A DNA stretch of 64,000 bases. It comes from an uncultured Clostridia bacterium. Lineage in GTDB: Bacteria > Bacillota > Clostridia > Christensenellales > Borkfalkiaceae. The notes beneath the pieces were generated by a model that did no database searches, was not told where the DNA came from, and saw only the letters and a list, made by a program, of their open reading frames with translations. The position numbers and the translations under genes are program-made. Location of the stretch: NCBI GenBank assembly GCA_934254725.1, contig CAKQLR010000004.1, forward strand, positions 1 through 64,000, given 5' to 3'. Shown here piece by piece: positions 28,739 through 37,547 of this stretch; the first letter of the stretch is position 1, and every line of letters starts with the position of its first letter.

Positions 28739-29869
<1,131 letters not shown>

Positions 29870-29910
29870 CATTTTATCGTTTTTTTCGAGCTTTTGCGAT
29901 TAAAAAACAC

Positions 29911-29939
29911 TTGCAAAAATTCCAAAAAACAAGTACCAT
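29911..29939 (+). promoter_or_regulatory. Probable promoter of yajC
   Basis: TTGCAA (29911-29916), 17-bp spacer, TACCAT (29934-29939). Four of six matches in each box. A small hairpin GACGC-TTT-GCGTC (29985-29997) sits just before the ribosome binding site. Confidence 0.5.
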
Positions 29940-30011
29940 ATATATAAGGAATGGAATCTAAATAATTATTAAAACAAAAAACGGGACGCTTTGCGTCAAA
30001 AGGAGATAAAA

Positions 30012-30554
30012 ATGTATAACCTGATCAACTTTCTCTCGTCGTCGGTAAGCTTGTCGTCGGGCTCGACACCGAAACAGAACAACATTTTCACCTATATAAT
30101 TTTCGGCGTTCTTGCCATTATGATCATCGTTTATTTCTTCTTTTCTTCGAGGCAGAATAAGAAACGCCGCGAAGAAGCCGAAGCAAAAGTAAACAATATG
30201 CAGATAGGCGACAAAGTTAAAACCATCGGCGGCATCTGTGGTACCGTTGCGGAAATCAACGAAGAAGAAAACACTTTTGTTCTTAAAACGGGCATGGATG
30301 ATTGTCCAAACTACATAAAGTTCGATAAAGTTGCAATCTACCAGATAGAAAAAGCCGAAACGTTTAACACCGAGACCGAAGCCGCTCAGGCTACCGAAAC
30401 GGAACAAACCGCTACGGAAGAAACAACGGAAACTGCGGCCGAAGAAGCGCCCGCCGGCGAAACAGCTACGGAAGAAGCTACGGATAGTGAAACGACCGAA
30501 CCCGCGACCGAAGAATCCGCAGAGGGTACGGAAGATTCCGAAGAAAACAACTAA
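30012..30554 (+). CDS. yajC: Preprotein translocase accessory subunit YajC
   Basis: 180 residues from ATG at 30012, six bases after AGGAG. One membrane helix (about 27-46), then the YajC core: basic RQNKKRREEAEAKVNNMQIG, then DKVKTIGGICGTVAEI and a Gly-Asp region. YajC associates with SecDF-SecYEG. The last 60 residues are a low-complexity tail of Thr, Glu and Ala, which makes the protein much longer than the usual 90-110 residues. The gene follows tgt, a common order in bacteria. Confidence 0.92.
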   Translation: MYNLINFLSSSVSLSSGSTPKQNNIFTYIIFGVLAIMIIVYFFFSSRQNKKRREEAEAKVNNMQIGDKVKTIGGICGTVAEINEEENTFVLKTGMDDCPNYIKFDKVAIYQIEKAETFNTETEAAQATETEQTATEETTETAAEEAPAGETATEEATDSETTEPATEESAEGTEDSEENN

Positions 30555-30597
30555 AAGCGCCGTATATCGCGCATAATTCAATAAAAAAGCTTTTTGA

Positions 30598-30634
30598 GAG
30601 CCGGAAGAATCATTCTTTTCCGGCTCGTTTTTTA
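30598..30634 (+). terminator. Terminator of yajC
   Basis: GAGCCGGAA (30598-30606) pairs with TTCCGGCTC (30618-30626), extended inward by AAGAA/TTCTT, then G and six T. Confidence 0.9.
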
Positions 30635-30701
30635 TATATCCGTAAGTTGTTTTAAAAAAACATAGGCGGGGTATTATAAGCGGAATATTATAAAGTATAA
30701 T

Positions 30702-30740
30702 AAAAAAGCCCCGAAAACGCGTGTTTTACGGGACTTTTAT
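30702..30740 (-). terminator. Terminator of the SRP RNA gene
   Basis: Read on the minus strand, AGTCCCG-T-AAAAC pairs with GTTTTCGGGGCT (one bulge, one G-U) and is followed by TTTTTATTAT. The plus-strand version has a C-A mismatch, so the minus orientation is the better terminator. Confidence 0.75.
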
Positions 30741-30765
30741 ATACAAAAAATCGTGCATTCTTTTT

Positions 30766-31014
30766 TGACAAGACGCACCGAAGCGTTAACGCGGCAGGGT
30801 ACTCCGTTAAAGCATCCTTACATCACACGAACGTGACCGCTTAGTGCTGCTGCATTCCTGCTCTGACACGGTTCACGGGCGTCCGTTGCATAAGACCTTA
30901 ACATCAACATTCCTTACCGTGCGCAGCCAACCATACGTCAAGCCGAGAAAGACTTTCAGCCCCGCTGTAGCGGATTGCGGGTTCAGGGCACCGCTAGCTC
31001 CCCACTTAGCACGA
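30766..31014 (-). ncRNA. ffs: Signal recognition particle RNA, large Firmicutes form
   Basis: On the minus strand the 5' part contains GGTGCCCTGAACCCGCAATC, the conserved Alu-domain block of Gram-positive scRNA, followed by CGCTACAGCGGGGCTGAA. Farther on, at about 30844-30870, the apical domain IV reads TCAGAGCAGGAATGCAGCAG, with the two internal-loop strands (TCAG, AGCAG) and a GGAA tetraloop that bind Ffh. At about 249 nt it is the long Bacillus/Clostridium type with an Alu domain, not the 4.5S type. Ends are estimated from the promoter and from the drop in structure, to about 10 nt. Confidence 0.92.
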
Positions 31015-31021
31015 TATTATT

Positions 31022-31050
31022 ATTTTATACCAAAAAAAAATTTTTTGCAA
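31022..31050 (-). promoter_or_regulatory. Promoter of the SRP RNA gene
   Basis: Minus strand: TTGCAA (31045-31050) and TATAAA/TAAAAT (31022-31029), with a 17-bp spacer for the TAAAAT reading and 15 bp for TATAAA. It places the transcript start at about 31014. Divergent from the ileS leader promoter 12-40 bp away. Confidence 0.65.
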
Positions 31051-31061
31051 GCGTTTTCCGC

Positions 31062-31090
31062 TTTACTAATTGCTTTTTTTCGGGTATAAT
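31062..31090 (+). promoter_or_regulatory. Promoter of the ileS T-box leader
   Basis: TTTACT (31062-31067), 17-bp spacer, TATAAT (31085-31090). Transcription would start near 31097, just before the T-box structure. Confidence 0.65.
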
Positions 31091-31099
31091 AAATATACG

Positions 31100-31366
31100 T
31101 GAATTTTTCATCACGAAAAATGTAATTTTAAGGCGATAATTGAGGACGCGTCCTTTTGCTTCAGACTCTCAGAGAGCCGCCGTTCGGTGCAAGGCGGAAG
31201 TTTCGGGCAACGGGGTATCACCTCATAGCCGGCGTTCGAACGCGAATAACTTCGCTTGTAGTCCGCACGTTTCCCTTTACGAAAAAAGGATTTGAGGGCG
31301 CGCTTTTCGGCGCGAATTGAAGTGGTACCGCGGGAACTCCGTCTTCTTTTAAGAAGGCGGTTTTTG
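31100..31366 (+). promoter_or_regulatory. T-box leader (tRNA-Ile sensing) with terminator
   Basis: The T-box sequence AGTGGTACCGCGG (31321-31333) lies just before a terminator, CCGTCTTCTT (31339-31348) with AAGAAGGCGG (31351-31360) and five T. Uncharged tRNA pairs with the T-box bulge and stabilises an antiterminator. Upstream stems (31147-31290) form the stem I region. ATC at 31217-31219, in the loop GGGGTATCACCTC, is the likely specifier codon and matches isoleucine. The gene downstream is ileS, so the prediction is consistent. Exact 5' end estimated. Confidence 0.9.
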
Positions 31367-31503
31367 TATTTTTCGGGCAGACAAACGGATTTATTTTCCT
31401 CTCGTTTTTCTTTCGGCAGAACTCCGACCCGCTTATTTCATATACCGCAAACCGTATTTTCAGTTACGACAAAAAACAAACCGATTTATTTAAAGGTGAG
31501 ATT

Positions 31504-34500
31504 ATGTATAAAAAAGTTGATACCTCTCTGAACTTCACTGACAGAGAGAAAGAAGTCCTGGACTTCTGGAAAAAGAACGACGTTTACAAGAAGAGCGAAC
31601 GTAAAAACGAAGGCGGCGAACCTTTCTGCTTCTACGACGGACCGCCGACTGCTAACGGTAAACCGCATATCGGTCACGTTCTTACAAGAACGATGAAGGA
31701 CATCATTCCCCGTTACCAGACCATGAAGGGCAAATACGTTCTTCGTAAAGCCGGTTGGGATACGCACGGGCTTCCGGTAGAGCTAGAAGTGGAAAAAACT
31801 CTCGGCATGGACGGCAAACAGGATATCGAAAGATACGGAATAGAACCGTTCATTAAAAAATGCAAGGAGAGCGTCTGGAAGTATCAATCCGAATGGGAAA
31901 AGATGAGCGACCGTATAGGTTACTGGGTAGATATGGAAAACCCTTATGTTACCTATAACGATAACTACATCGAAAGCGAATGGTGGGCTTTAAAGGAAAT
32001 TTGGAAGAAAGGTCTTTTGTATAAAGGACACAAAATCGTTCCTTACTGCCCGCGTTGCGGAACTGCGCTTTCCTCTCACGAGGTAGCTCAGGGTTACAAG
32101 GACGTAAAGGAAAAATCCGTATTCGTTAAATTTAAGGTGAAGGGTGAGGACAACAAATACATTCTCGCCTGGACGACCACGCCCTGGACGCTTCCCTCCA
32201 ACGTTGCGCTCTGTATGAACGCAAAAGAGGATTATGTAGAAATAGTTTCGGACGGCGTTCATTATATTCTTGCGGAAGCGCTCGTCTGCAAACTTTTTGA
32301 AGAGTACGAAGTCGTTGACCGCAAAAAGGGCAGCGAATACGAGGGAACGGAATATGAACCGTTATTCCCGTACGCCCTCGGCACGTTCAAAGAAAAAGCT
32401 TACTATGTAACGAATGACGATTACGTTACGCTTACCGACGGTACCGGCGTAGTTCATATCGCTCCCGCTTTCGGCGAGGACGACGCCAAGGTAGGAAGAA
32501 AATACAATCTTCCTTTCGTTCAGCTTGTGGACGACAGGGGCAGATTTAAAGAAAACACCGGCGACCTTGTGGGTATTTTCGCAAAGGACGCGGATAAGCT
32601 TATAATCAAAGACCTTAAAGAAAGGGGACTTTTATTCAAAGAGCTGATGTTTGAACACAGCTATCCTTTCTGCTGGAGATGCGATACCCCGCTTTTGTAT
32701 TATGCGCGTAGCAGCTGGTTCATCAAGACCACCGCGGTCAAGGACAGACTTATTGCCGCAAACAATTCCGTACACTGGATACCCGAAACGATCGGTACCG
32801 GCAGAATGGGCAACTTCCTTGAAAACGTCATCGACTGGGGACTTTCGAGGGAGAGATATTGGGGAACTCCGTTGCCCGTCTGGACTTGCTCCGAATGCGG
32901 TAAGGTGCACGTTATCGGCTCCAAGGCGGAACTAAAAGAGCTTTGCGGCATCGAGGGCGATATTGAACTTCACCGCCCGTACATCGACGCACCGACCTTT
33001 AAATGCGAATGCGGCGGCACGATGAGAAGGGTTAAGGACGTTATAGACTGTTGGTTCGATTCCGGCTCCATGCCTTTCGCACAGTATCATTATCCGTTTG
33101 AAAACGATAAACTTTTCCATGAAAGATTCCCCGCGGATTTTATAAGCGAAGCGGTTGATCAGACGAGAGGTTGGTTCTATACGCTTCTCACTATTTCCAC
33201 AATCCTGTTCGACAAGGCTCCGTTCAAAAACTGTATAGTTCTGGGGCACGTAAACGATAAAAACGGCATTAAGATGTCCAAGCACAAGGGCAACGTCGTA
33301 GACCCGTGGACGGTACTCGATAAGCAGGGAGCAGACGCTGTAAGATGGTATTTCTACACGTCGTCCGCTCCATGGCTCCCGTCAAGGTTTTACGAAGAAG
33401 CCGTTTCTGAAGGTCAGCGTAAATACCTCGGAACGCTCTGGAATACCTACGCTTTCTTCGTTTTATATGCGGAAATTGATAAATATAACCCGTCCGAGTA
33501 CAGCCTTGACAAGTGCAAGCTGTCGCTCATGGATAAATGGATAATTTCCAAGCTGAACACTCTTATAAAGGAAGTTGACGCAAACCTTGCCGTTTACGAG
33601 ATATTCGAAGCGGGCAGGAAGCTTCAGGACTTCACGGATGAGCTTTCCAACTGGTACGTTCGCCGCGGCAGAGAGAGATACTGGGGCAGCGAAATGACGG
33701 AGGATAAGGCGGCGGCTTACACCACCCTTTACACCGTACTTGTTACGCTTGCAAAACTTACCGCTCCGTTCACGCCGTTCATTGCGGAAAGCATTTACAG
33801 AAACCTCGTTCCCGCGTTCTATAAGGACGCGCCCGAATCCGTTCACCTTTGTTCCTTCCCCGTATGCGACGAAAAAGCCGTAGATAAAACGCTTGAAGCT
33901 GGCATGGCGGAAGTTTTGCAGATAGTGGTGCTCGGCAGAGCTGCGAGAAATTCTTCCAACATCAAAAACCGTCAGCCTCTTTCCAAAGTCATGGTTTCGG
34001 CTAAATTCGGCGCGACCCTTTCGGAAGAGCTTCTGTCGATTGCGAGGGACGAACTCAACGTTAAAGAAATTTCTCTTACGGATAACGCTTCAGGCTACAT
34101 TACGTATAAACTTAAGCCGCAGCTCAAGACGTTAGGACCTAAATACGGTAAACTTCTCGGCGGTATCCGCTCCTTCCTCGAAACGTGCGACAGCGCAGAA
34201 GTCGTTGCGGCGGTTAAGGACGGCGGCGTTTATAAAACAGAAATCAACGGGCAGCTAGTAGAGTTTTCCAAAGACGATTTGCTTATCTCCTCCGAAAGTG
34301 CGGAAGGATTCGTTTCTGCTTCGGACGACGGCATGACCGTGGTGCTTGACGTTCACCTTACCCCCGAACTTTTAGACGAGGGCAAGACCCGCGAGATAAT
34401 TTCGAAAATTCAGACGATGAGAAAGGAAGCCGGCTTCGAAGTGACCGACAGAATAATTATCGGCTACGAAGCTTCGGGCGACGCCAAGCGCGTTTTAGAG

Positions 34501-34632
34501 CAGTATAATAAAGAAATTACTTCTTCCGTTCTCGCAGGCGAAATGAAAGAAGGCACCGATGCCGACGGCTTCACAAGAGAGCTTGACATCAACGGCGAGA
34601 AGGTTGTTCTCTCCGTCAAGAAGATAAAGTAA
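31504..34632 (+). CDS. ileS: Isoleucyl-tRNA synthetase, type 2
   Basis: 1042 residues. Class Ia synthetase with HIGH at 55-58 and KMSKH at 590-594. The opening FCFYDGPPTANGKPHIGH followed by KAGWDTHGLPVELEVEK, and the segment RMGNFLENVIDWGLSRERYW, are typical of the IleRS2 (eukaryote-like) branch, as is the length. IleRS2 enzymes are the group that includes mupirocin-insensitive forms, but sensitivity cannot be judged from these motifs alone. The editing domain contains the usual WTTTPWTLPSN. Expression is under the T-box leader. A weak hairpin without a T tract (34643-34672) lies between this gene and the next. Confidence 0.96.
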   Translation: MYKKVDTSLNFTDREKEVLDFWKKNDVYKKSERKNEGGEPFCFYDGPPTANGKPHIGHVLTRTMKDIIPRYQTMKGKYVLRKAGWDTHGLPVELEVEKTLGMDGKQDIERYGIEPFIKKCKESVWKYQSEWEKMSDRIGYWVDMENPYVTYNDNYIESEWWALKEIWKKGLLYKGHKIVPYCPRCGTALSSHEVAQGYKDVKEKSVFVKFKVKGEDNKYILAWTTTPWTLPSNVALCMNAKEDYVEIVSDGVHYILAEALVCKLFEEYEVVDRKKGSEYEGTEYEPLFPYALGTFKEKAYYVTNDDYVTLTDGTGVVHIAPAFGEDDAKVGRKYNLPFVQLVDDRGRFKENTGDLVGIFAKDADKLIIKDLKERGLLFKELMFEHSYPFCWRCDTPLLYYARSSWFIKTTAVKDRLIAANNSVHWIPETIGTGRMGNFLENVIDWGLSRERYWGTPLPVWTCSECGKVHVIGSKAELKELCGIEGDIELHRPYIDAPTFKCECGGTMRRVKDVIDCWFDSGSMPFAQYHYPFENDKLFHERFPADFISEAVDQTRGWFYTLLTISTILFDKAPFKNCIVLGHVNDKNGIKMSKHKGNVVDPWTVLDKQGADAVRWYFYTSSAPWLPSRFYEEAVSEGQRKYLGTLWNTYAFFVLYAEIDKYNPSEYSLDKCKLSLMDKWIISKLNTLIKEVDANLAVYEIFEAGRKLQDFTDELSNWYVRRGRERYWGSEMTEDKAAAYTTLYTVLVTLAKLTAPFTPFIAESIYRNLVPAFYKDAPESVHLCSFPVCDEKAVDKTLEAGMAEVLQIVVLGRAARNSSNIKNRQPLSKVMVSAKFGATLSEELLSIARDELNVKEISLTDNASGYITYKLKPQLKTLGPKYGKLLGGIRSFLETCDSAEVVAAVKDGGVYKTEINGQLVEFSKDDLLISSESAEGFVSASDDGMTVVLDVHLTPELLDEGKTREIISKIQTMRKEAGFEVTDRIIIGYEASGDAKRVLEQYNKEITSSVLAGEMKEGTDADGFTRELDINGEKVVLSVKKIK

Positions 34633-34642
34633 AATTATAAAA

Positions 34643-34672
34643 GCCCCGTTTTTCTCACGTTAAACGGGGTTT
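34643..34672 (+). terminator. Weak terminator or attenuator after ileS
   Basis: CCCCGTTT (34644-34651) pairs with AAACGGGG (34662-34669), followed by only TTTC. Read-through into the methyltransferase gene is likely. Confidence 0.4.
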
Positions 34673-34683
34673 CGGAGAATAAA

Positions 34684-35550
34684 ATGAGGCTTGCCGATAA
34701 ATGGAAAGACTACCGCGTGATTGCCACCGGCGACGGATATAAACTTGAGAAATGGGGTGACGTAATACTTCTTCGCCCCGATCCGCAGGTTATATGGCAC
34801 GCGCAGACGGATATGGAAAAATACCCGGGGTTGTGCGCAAAGTACGTTCGCAGCGAAACGGGCGGCGGCGGTTGGAAGTACCTTTCCAAAATGCCGGACG
34901 AATGGACTATAAACTACGGCGATTTGAAATTTAAAATTAAACCGATGGGCTTTAAGCACACAGGGCTATTCCCCGAACAGGCGGCTAACTGGGAAACCGT
35001 TTCCGAACTTATCCGCAACGCCGGCAGGGAAATAAGCGTGTTAAATCTGTTCGCCTACACAGGCGGGGCTACGGTGGCTTGCCTTAATGCGGGCGCTTCC
35101 GTCTGCCACGTCGACGCGGCCAAGGGCATGGTCGAACGCGCGGGCGAAAACGTAAGGCTTTCGGGCTTAAAGGATAAACCCGTAAGGTTTATAGTTGACG
35201 ATTGCAAAAAATTCGTTCAGCGCGAAATTCGCAGGGGCAGAAAGTACGACGCGATTATTATGGACCCGCCGAGCTATGGCAGGGGACCCAACGGCGAAAT
35301 GTGGAAGATAGAAAGCGAGCTGTACGATTTCGTTTCCCTTTGCAGGGGAGTGCTTTCGGATGACCCGCTGTTCGTACTTATAAACAGCTACACCACGGGG
35401 CTGCAACCCGCGGTACTCAATAACATTTTAACGCTTACTATGAAGGGCTTGCCCGGAAGAACGGAAGCTTACGAGGTAGGGCTTCCTACAGATGAAGGCA
35501 TCGCGCTGCCGTGCGGTGCGGGAGGTATATATATAAATGACCGTAAATGA
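34684..35550 (+). CDS. Class I SAM-dependent methyltransferase, RlmI/RlmK-like
   Basis: 288 residues. The SAM-binding motif I region is NLFAYTGGATVACLNAGAS with the acidic end of strand 2 in VCHVDAAKGM. DAIIMDPPSYGRGP is the NPPY-like catalytic motif of rRNA cytosine-C5/guanine-N2 methyltransferases of the RlmI-K group. The N-terminal part is short and lacks a PUA domain, unlike E. coli RlmI. Target RNA unknown. The start follows GGAGAATAAA, and the gene overlaps the pseudouridine synthase gene by 14 bp, forming an RNA-modification pair. Confidence 0.85.
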   Translation: MRLADKWKDYRVIATGDGYKLEKWGDVILLRPDPQVIWHAQTDMEKYPGLCAKYVRSETGGGGWKYLSKMPDEWTINYGDLKFKIKPMGFKHTGLFPEQAANWETVSELIRNAGREISVLNLFAYTGGATVACLNAGASVCHVDAAKGMVERAGENVRLSGLKDKPVRFIVDDCKKFVQREIRRGRKYDAIIMDPPSYGRGPNGEMWKIESELYDFVSLCRGVLSDDPLFVLINSYTTGLQPAVLNNILTLTMKGLPGRTEAYEVGLPTDEGIALPCGAGGIYINDRK

Positions 35551-36256
35551 TTTAGTGATATTGTATGAAGATAATCATATAATTGTGGTTTTAAAACCGC
35601 AGAACGTACCTTCGCAAGGGGACGACAGCAACGACGTCGATATGCTTTCGATTGTCAAAGAGTATATTAAGGAAACTTACAAAAAGGAAGGCAACGTGTA
35701 CGTCGGGCTTGTTCACAGACTTGACAGACCGACGGGCGGGGTCATGGTTTTCGCAAAAAGCTCTAAAGCCGCTGCAAGGCTTTCCGAACAGATGAAGGCG
35801 GGAGATTTCGAAAAGAAATATTTTGCTGTTTTGTGCGGGGTTCCGAGGGAAAAGAAAGCCGTTCTTACGAACTATCTTAAAAAGAACGCCGTGAACAATA
35901 TGGTTTACGTTTGCGGACCCACCGTTGAAGGCGCTAAACTTGCGGAACTCGATTATAAAATTTTGCAGGAAGCGGACGGCTTATCGCTTGCGGAAGTAAG
36001 ACTTCACACGGGCAGAAGCCATCAGATTCGCGTTCAGATGAATTTCCTCGGCACGCCCGTCTACGGAGATATGCGCTACGGCGGTGAAAAAGCCAAAAAG
36101 GGGTACCTCGCTCTTTGGGCGTACTCGCTCTCTTTCACTCACCCCGTTTTAAAAGAACGCATGGTATTTAAGGTTCAGCCCCCCGTTGACGTTAAGCCTT
36201 GGAATGAGTTCGATCTGGAGAAACCCTTCCTTTACATCAACCCGAAGAACGCTTAA
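35537..36256 (+). CDS. RluA-family pseudouridine synthase
   Basis: 239 residues with no S4 domain. The catalytic motif is HRLDRPTGGVMVFAKSSKAA, with Asp as nucleophile, and LHTGRSHQIRVQM is the second family block. It isomerises uridine in rRNA or tRNA; the site is not predictable. It starts inside the end of the methyltransferase gene after GGAGG (35521-35525). Confidence 0.9.
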   Translation: MTVNDLVILYEDNHIIVVLKPQNVPSQGDDSNDVDMLSIVKEYIKETYKKEGNVYVGLVHRLDRPTGGVMVFAKSSKAAARLSEQMKAGDFEKKYFAVLCGVPREKKAVLTNYLKKNAVNNMVYVCGPTVEGAKLAELDYKILQEADGLSLAEVRLHTGRSHQIRVQMNFLGTPVYGDMRYGGEKAKKGYLALWAYSLSFTHPVLKERMVFKVQPPVDVKPWNEFDLEKPFLYINPKNA

Positions 36257-36299
36257 CTTTATATAAGCGTCTGTTGTCTTTTGTGCGTTTAACGCGCGA

Positions 36300-36430
36300 A
36301 AAAGGGCACTTATTTGTAGTAATACGGCGAAGATAAAAACACAGTCCCCGTTAGTAGTCGCGGGCGATGCCTTAAAAAGGCATTCAGTAACCTTCCTCCT
36401 TGGTCGTCTGTTCTTCGCCTTAATTTTTTT
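36300..36430 (+). promoter_or_regulatory. yjdF riboswitch
   Basis: The leader of a YjdF-family gene with the conserved block around GGCGAAGATAAAAACACAG. GGCGAAGA (36326-36333) closes on TCTTCGCC (36412-36419) in a perfect 8-bp stem. Inside are a CCCG/CGGG hairpin (36347-36365) and a GCCTT-AAA-AAGGC hairpin (36369-36381). CCTCCTT (36395-36401) is exactly complementary to the ribosome binding site AAGGAGG (36431-36437), which suggests translational control. Members of this class respond to azaaromatic compounds. Boundaries are approximate. Confidence 0.82.
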
Positions 36431-36443
36431 AAGGAGGTCTTTT

Positions 36444-36866
36444 ATGATAAAAGAAATTTTGGAGCTGACCGTTTATTTCGACGGGCAGTTCTACGTCGGT
36501 TTATTCGAGAGGAAGTGCAGGGGAAGAATTTCCGCTTGCAGATATGTCTTTGGCGCAGAACCGAAAGATTCGGACGTTTTTGAGTTTGTGACGGATAACT
36601 TCGACAAACTGAAATTCAGCCCGTTTGTTCAAAGCGACGTTACTTTTAAGGAGCACAAAAATCCGAAAACCCGCCAACGTAAAATTAAACAAAGCCTTGC
36701 AGATTCTTCTTCCGTGGAAACAAAATCCCAGCAAGCCATAAAAAAGCAAATAGAGGAACGCAAAACGGAAAGTAAAAACAACGCTAAGATTCGCAAGGAA
36801 GAAGAGGCGGAAGAAGCTTTTCAAAAGCGACAACAAAAGAAAAAAGAGAAGCACAACGGACATTAG
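36444..36866 (+). CDS. yjdF: YjdF family protein (DUF2992)
   Basis: 140 residues. The N-terminal half fits the YjdF family: LELTVYFDGQFYVGLFER, then YVFGAEPKDSDVFEF and LKFSPFV. The C-terminal half is highly charged and probably a coiled coil (KKQIEERKTESKNNAKIRKE and onwards). Biochemical function is not established; its riboswitch links it to the response to azaaromatic compounds. The ribosome binding site AAGGAGG is strong and likely gated by the riboswitch. Confidence 0.88.
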   Translation: MIKEILELTVYFDGQFYVGLFERKCRGRISACRYVFGAEPKDSDVFEFVTDNFDKLKFSPFVQSDVTFKEHKNPKTRQRKIKQSLADSSSVETKSQQAIKKQIEERKTESKNNAKIRKEEEAEEAFQKRQQKKKEKHNGH

Positions 36867-36931
36867 CCTTAGAAAGATTTTTCTCGGCGGAAAATTATTG
36901 TTTTGTATACCGAGAACGGAAACAAATATTT

Positions 36932-37047
36932 CTCCTTATAAGGGGAGCGGAAGTTTGTTATTATTCTCTCTTACAAACTCGGATACCTGCCTGTGGCGGC
37001 ATCGCCACCGACACGAAAATAGCCTCCCTCTGAGAGGGAGGCTAAAT
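36932..37047. repeat. Hairpin-rich intergenic element, with bidirectional terminator
   Basis: Three hairpins in 112 bp: CTCC...GGAG (36932-36947), GTGGCG-GCAT-CGCCAC (36993-37008) and a perfect 10-bp stem AGCCTCCCTC-TGA-GAGGGAGGCT (37021-37043). The last is flanked by A/T runs on both sides and can end transcription of yjdF and of the minus-strand microprotein gene. The combination resembles short palindromic intergenic repeats of gut Clostridia, but only one copy is in this window. Confidence 0.5.
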
Positions 37048-37070
37048 TTATCTTGTACGGGAACGTATTA

Positions 37071-37286
37071 TTACTTTCCGCAACCGCAGCCGAAGCCGAA
37101 ACCTGTTCCGTTGCCGCCTTTATTGCAGCAGCACATCCATACGAGAAGTAAAGGCAGTAAGCATTCGCAGTTGCAAAGCTTATCGAAGATACCTTCGAGG
37201 CAGCCGCCTCCGCAGCAGGTTACGAGAAGTATTATAAGTATCCAAAGGTAGCAATTGTTTCCGCCGGGACATAAACAGTTCATCAT
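37071..37286 (-). CDS. Cysteine-rich hydrophobic microprotein (HCB-13-like)
   Basis: 71 residues with 14 Cys and many Gly. Order: Cys-containing start (MMNCLCPGGNNC), a hydrophobic helix (YLWILIILLV), CCGGGC, a middle NCEC group, a second hydrophobic stretch (LLPLLLVWM), CCC, and a GFGFGCGCGK end. It resembles the small proteins that databases label chorion class high-cysteine protein in Clostridia; that name carries no function here. A GGAGG site precedes the ATG on the minus strand. It may be a membrane or spore-surface microprotein. Confidence 0.7.
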   Translation of the reverse strand: MMNCLCPGGNNCYLWILIILLVTCCGGGCLEGIFDKLCNCECLLPLLLVWMCCCNKGGNGTGFGFGCGCGK

Positions 37287-37451
37287 AATTTTTTTCCTCC
37301 GTTTTATAAAGACGGTACGGACTAAGGGATATGTAAATTTTTTTATAAGCCCGCATTGTCTTTTCGTTCCATAATATTTTTTTTCTCAAAAAAATGTTAC
37401 AATCATTTTGCCGAATTACAAAATATAGGACGAAAAAACAATTTTTACGAC

Positions 37452-37489
37452 ACAAAAAACGCAGCAAAGTCTTACGCTTCACTGCGTTA
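37452..37489 (-). terminator. Terminator of rarA
   Basis: Minus strand: AACGCAGTGAAG (37477-37488) pairs with CTTTGCTGCGTT (37458-37469, two G-U pairs), seven-base loop, then TTTTG. Confidence 0.8.
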
Positions 37490-37547
37490 TTTTTTTAAAA
37501 AAATTTTTCCGTCGGAAGCAGCAGGGACTTGCGTTTCTTGCCGCCGA

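Larger units (their letters stand above)
30555..31503. other. Protein-free interval of 949 bp
   Basis: No protein gene is supported here. From left to right the interval holds the yajC terminator, the SRP RNA terminator, the SRP RNA gene (minus), its promoter, the ileS promoter and the T-box leader. The last 137 bases (31367-31503) are the untranslated end of the leader, ending in the AAAGGTGAG ribosome binding site. Apparent reading frames inside both RNAs are chance. Confidence 0.85.

Noticed and set aside
29958..30581. Minus-strand frame of 207 codons across yajC, rich in Phe, Arg and Gly
   Set aside because: It is the antisense of the low-complexity Thr/Glu tail of YajC, which avoids stops on the reverse strand.
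30844..31089. Plus-strand frame of 81 codons
   Set aside because: It lies on the reverse of the SRP RNA gene and has no ribosome binding site.
31292..31531. Plus-strand frame of 79 codons before ileS
   Set aside because: It runs through the T-box antiterminator and terminator, which are RNA structures.
36249..36270. Hairpin ACGCTTA/TAAGCGT after the RluA-type gene
   Set aside because: It includes the stop codon and has no T run; too weak to call a terminator.
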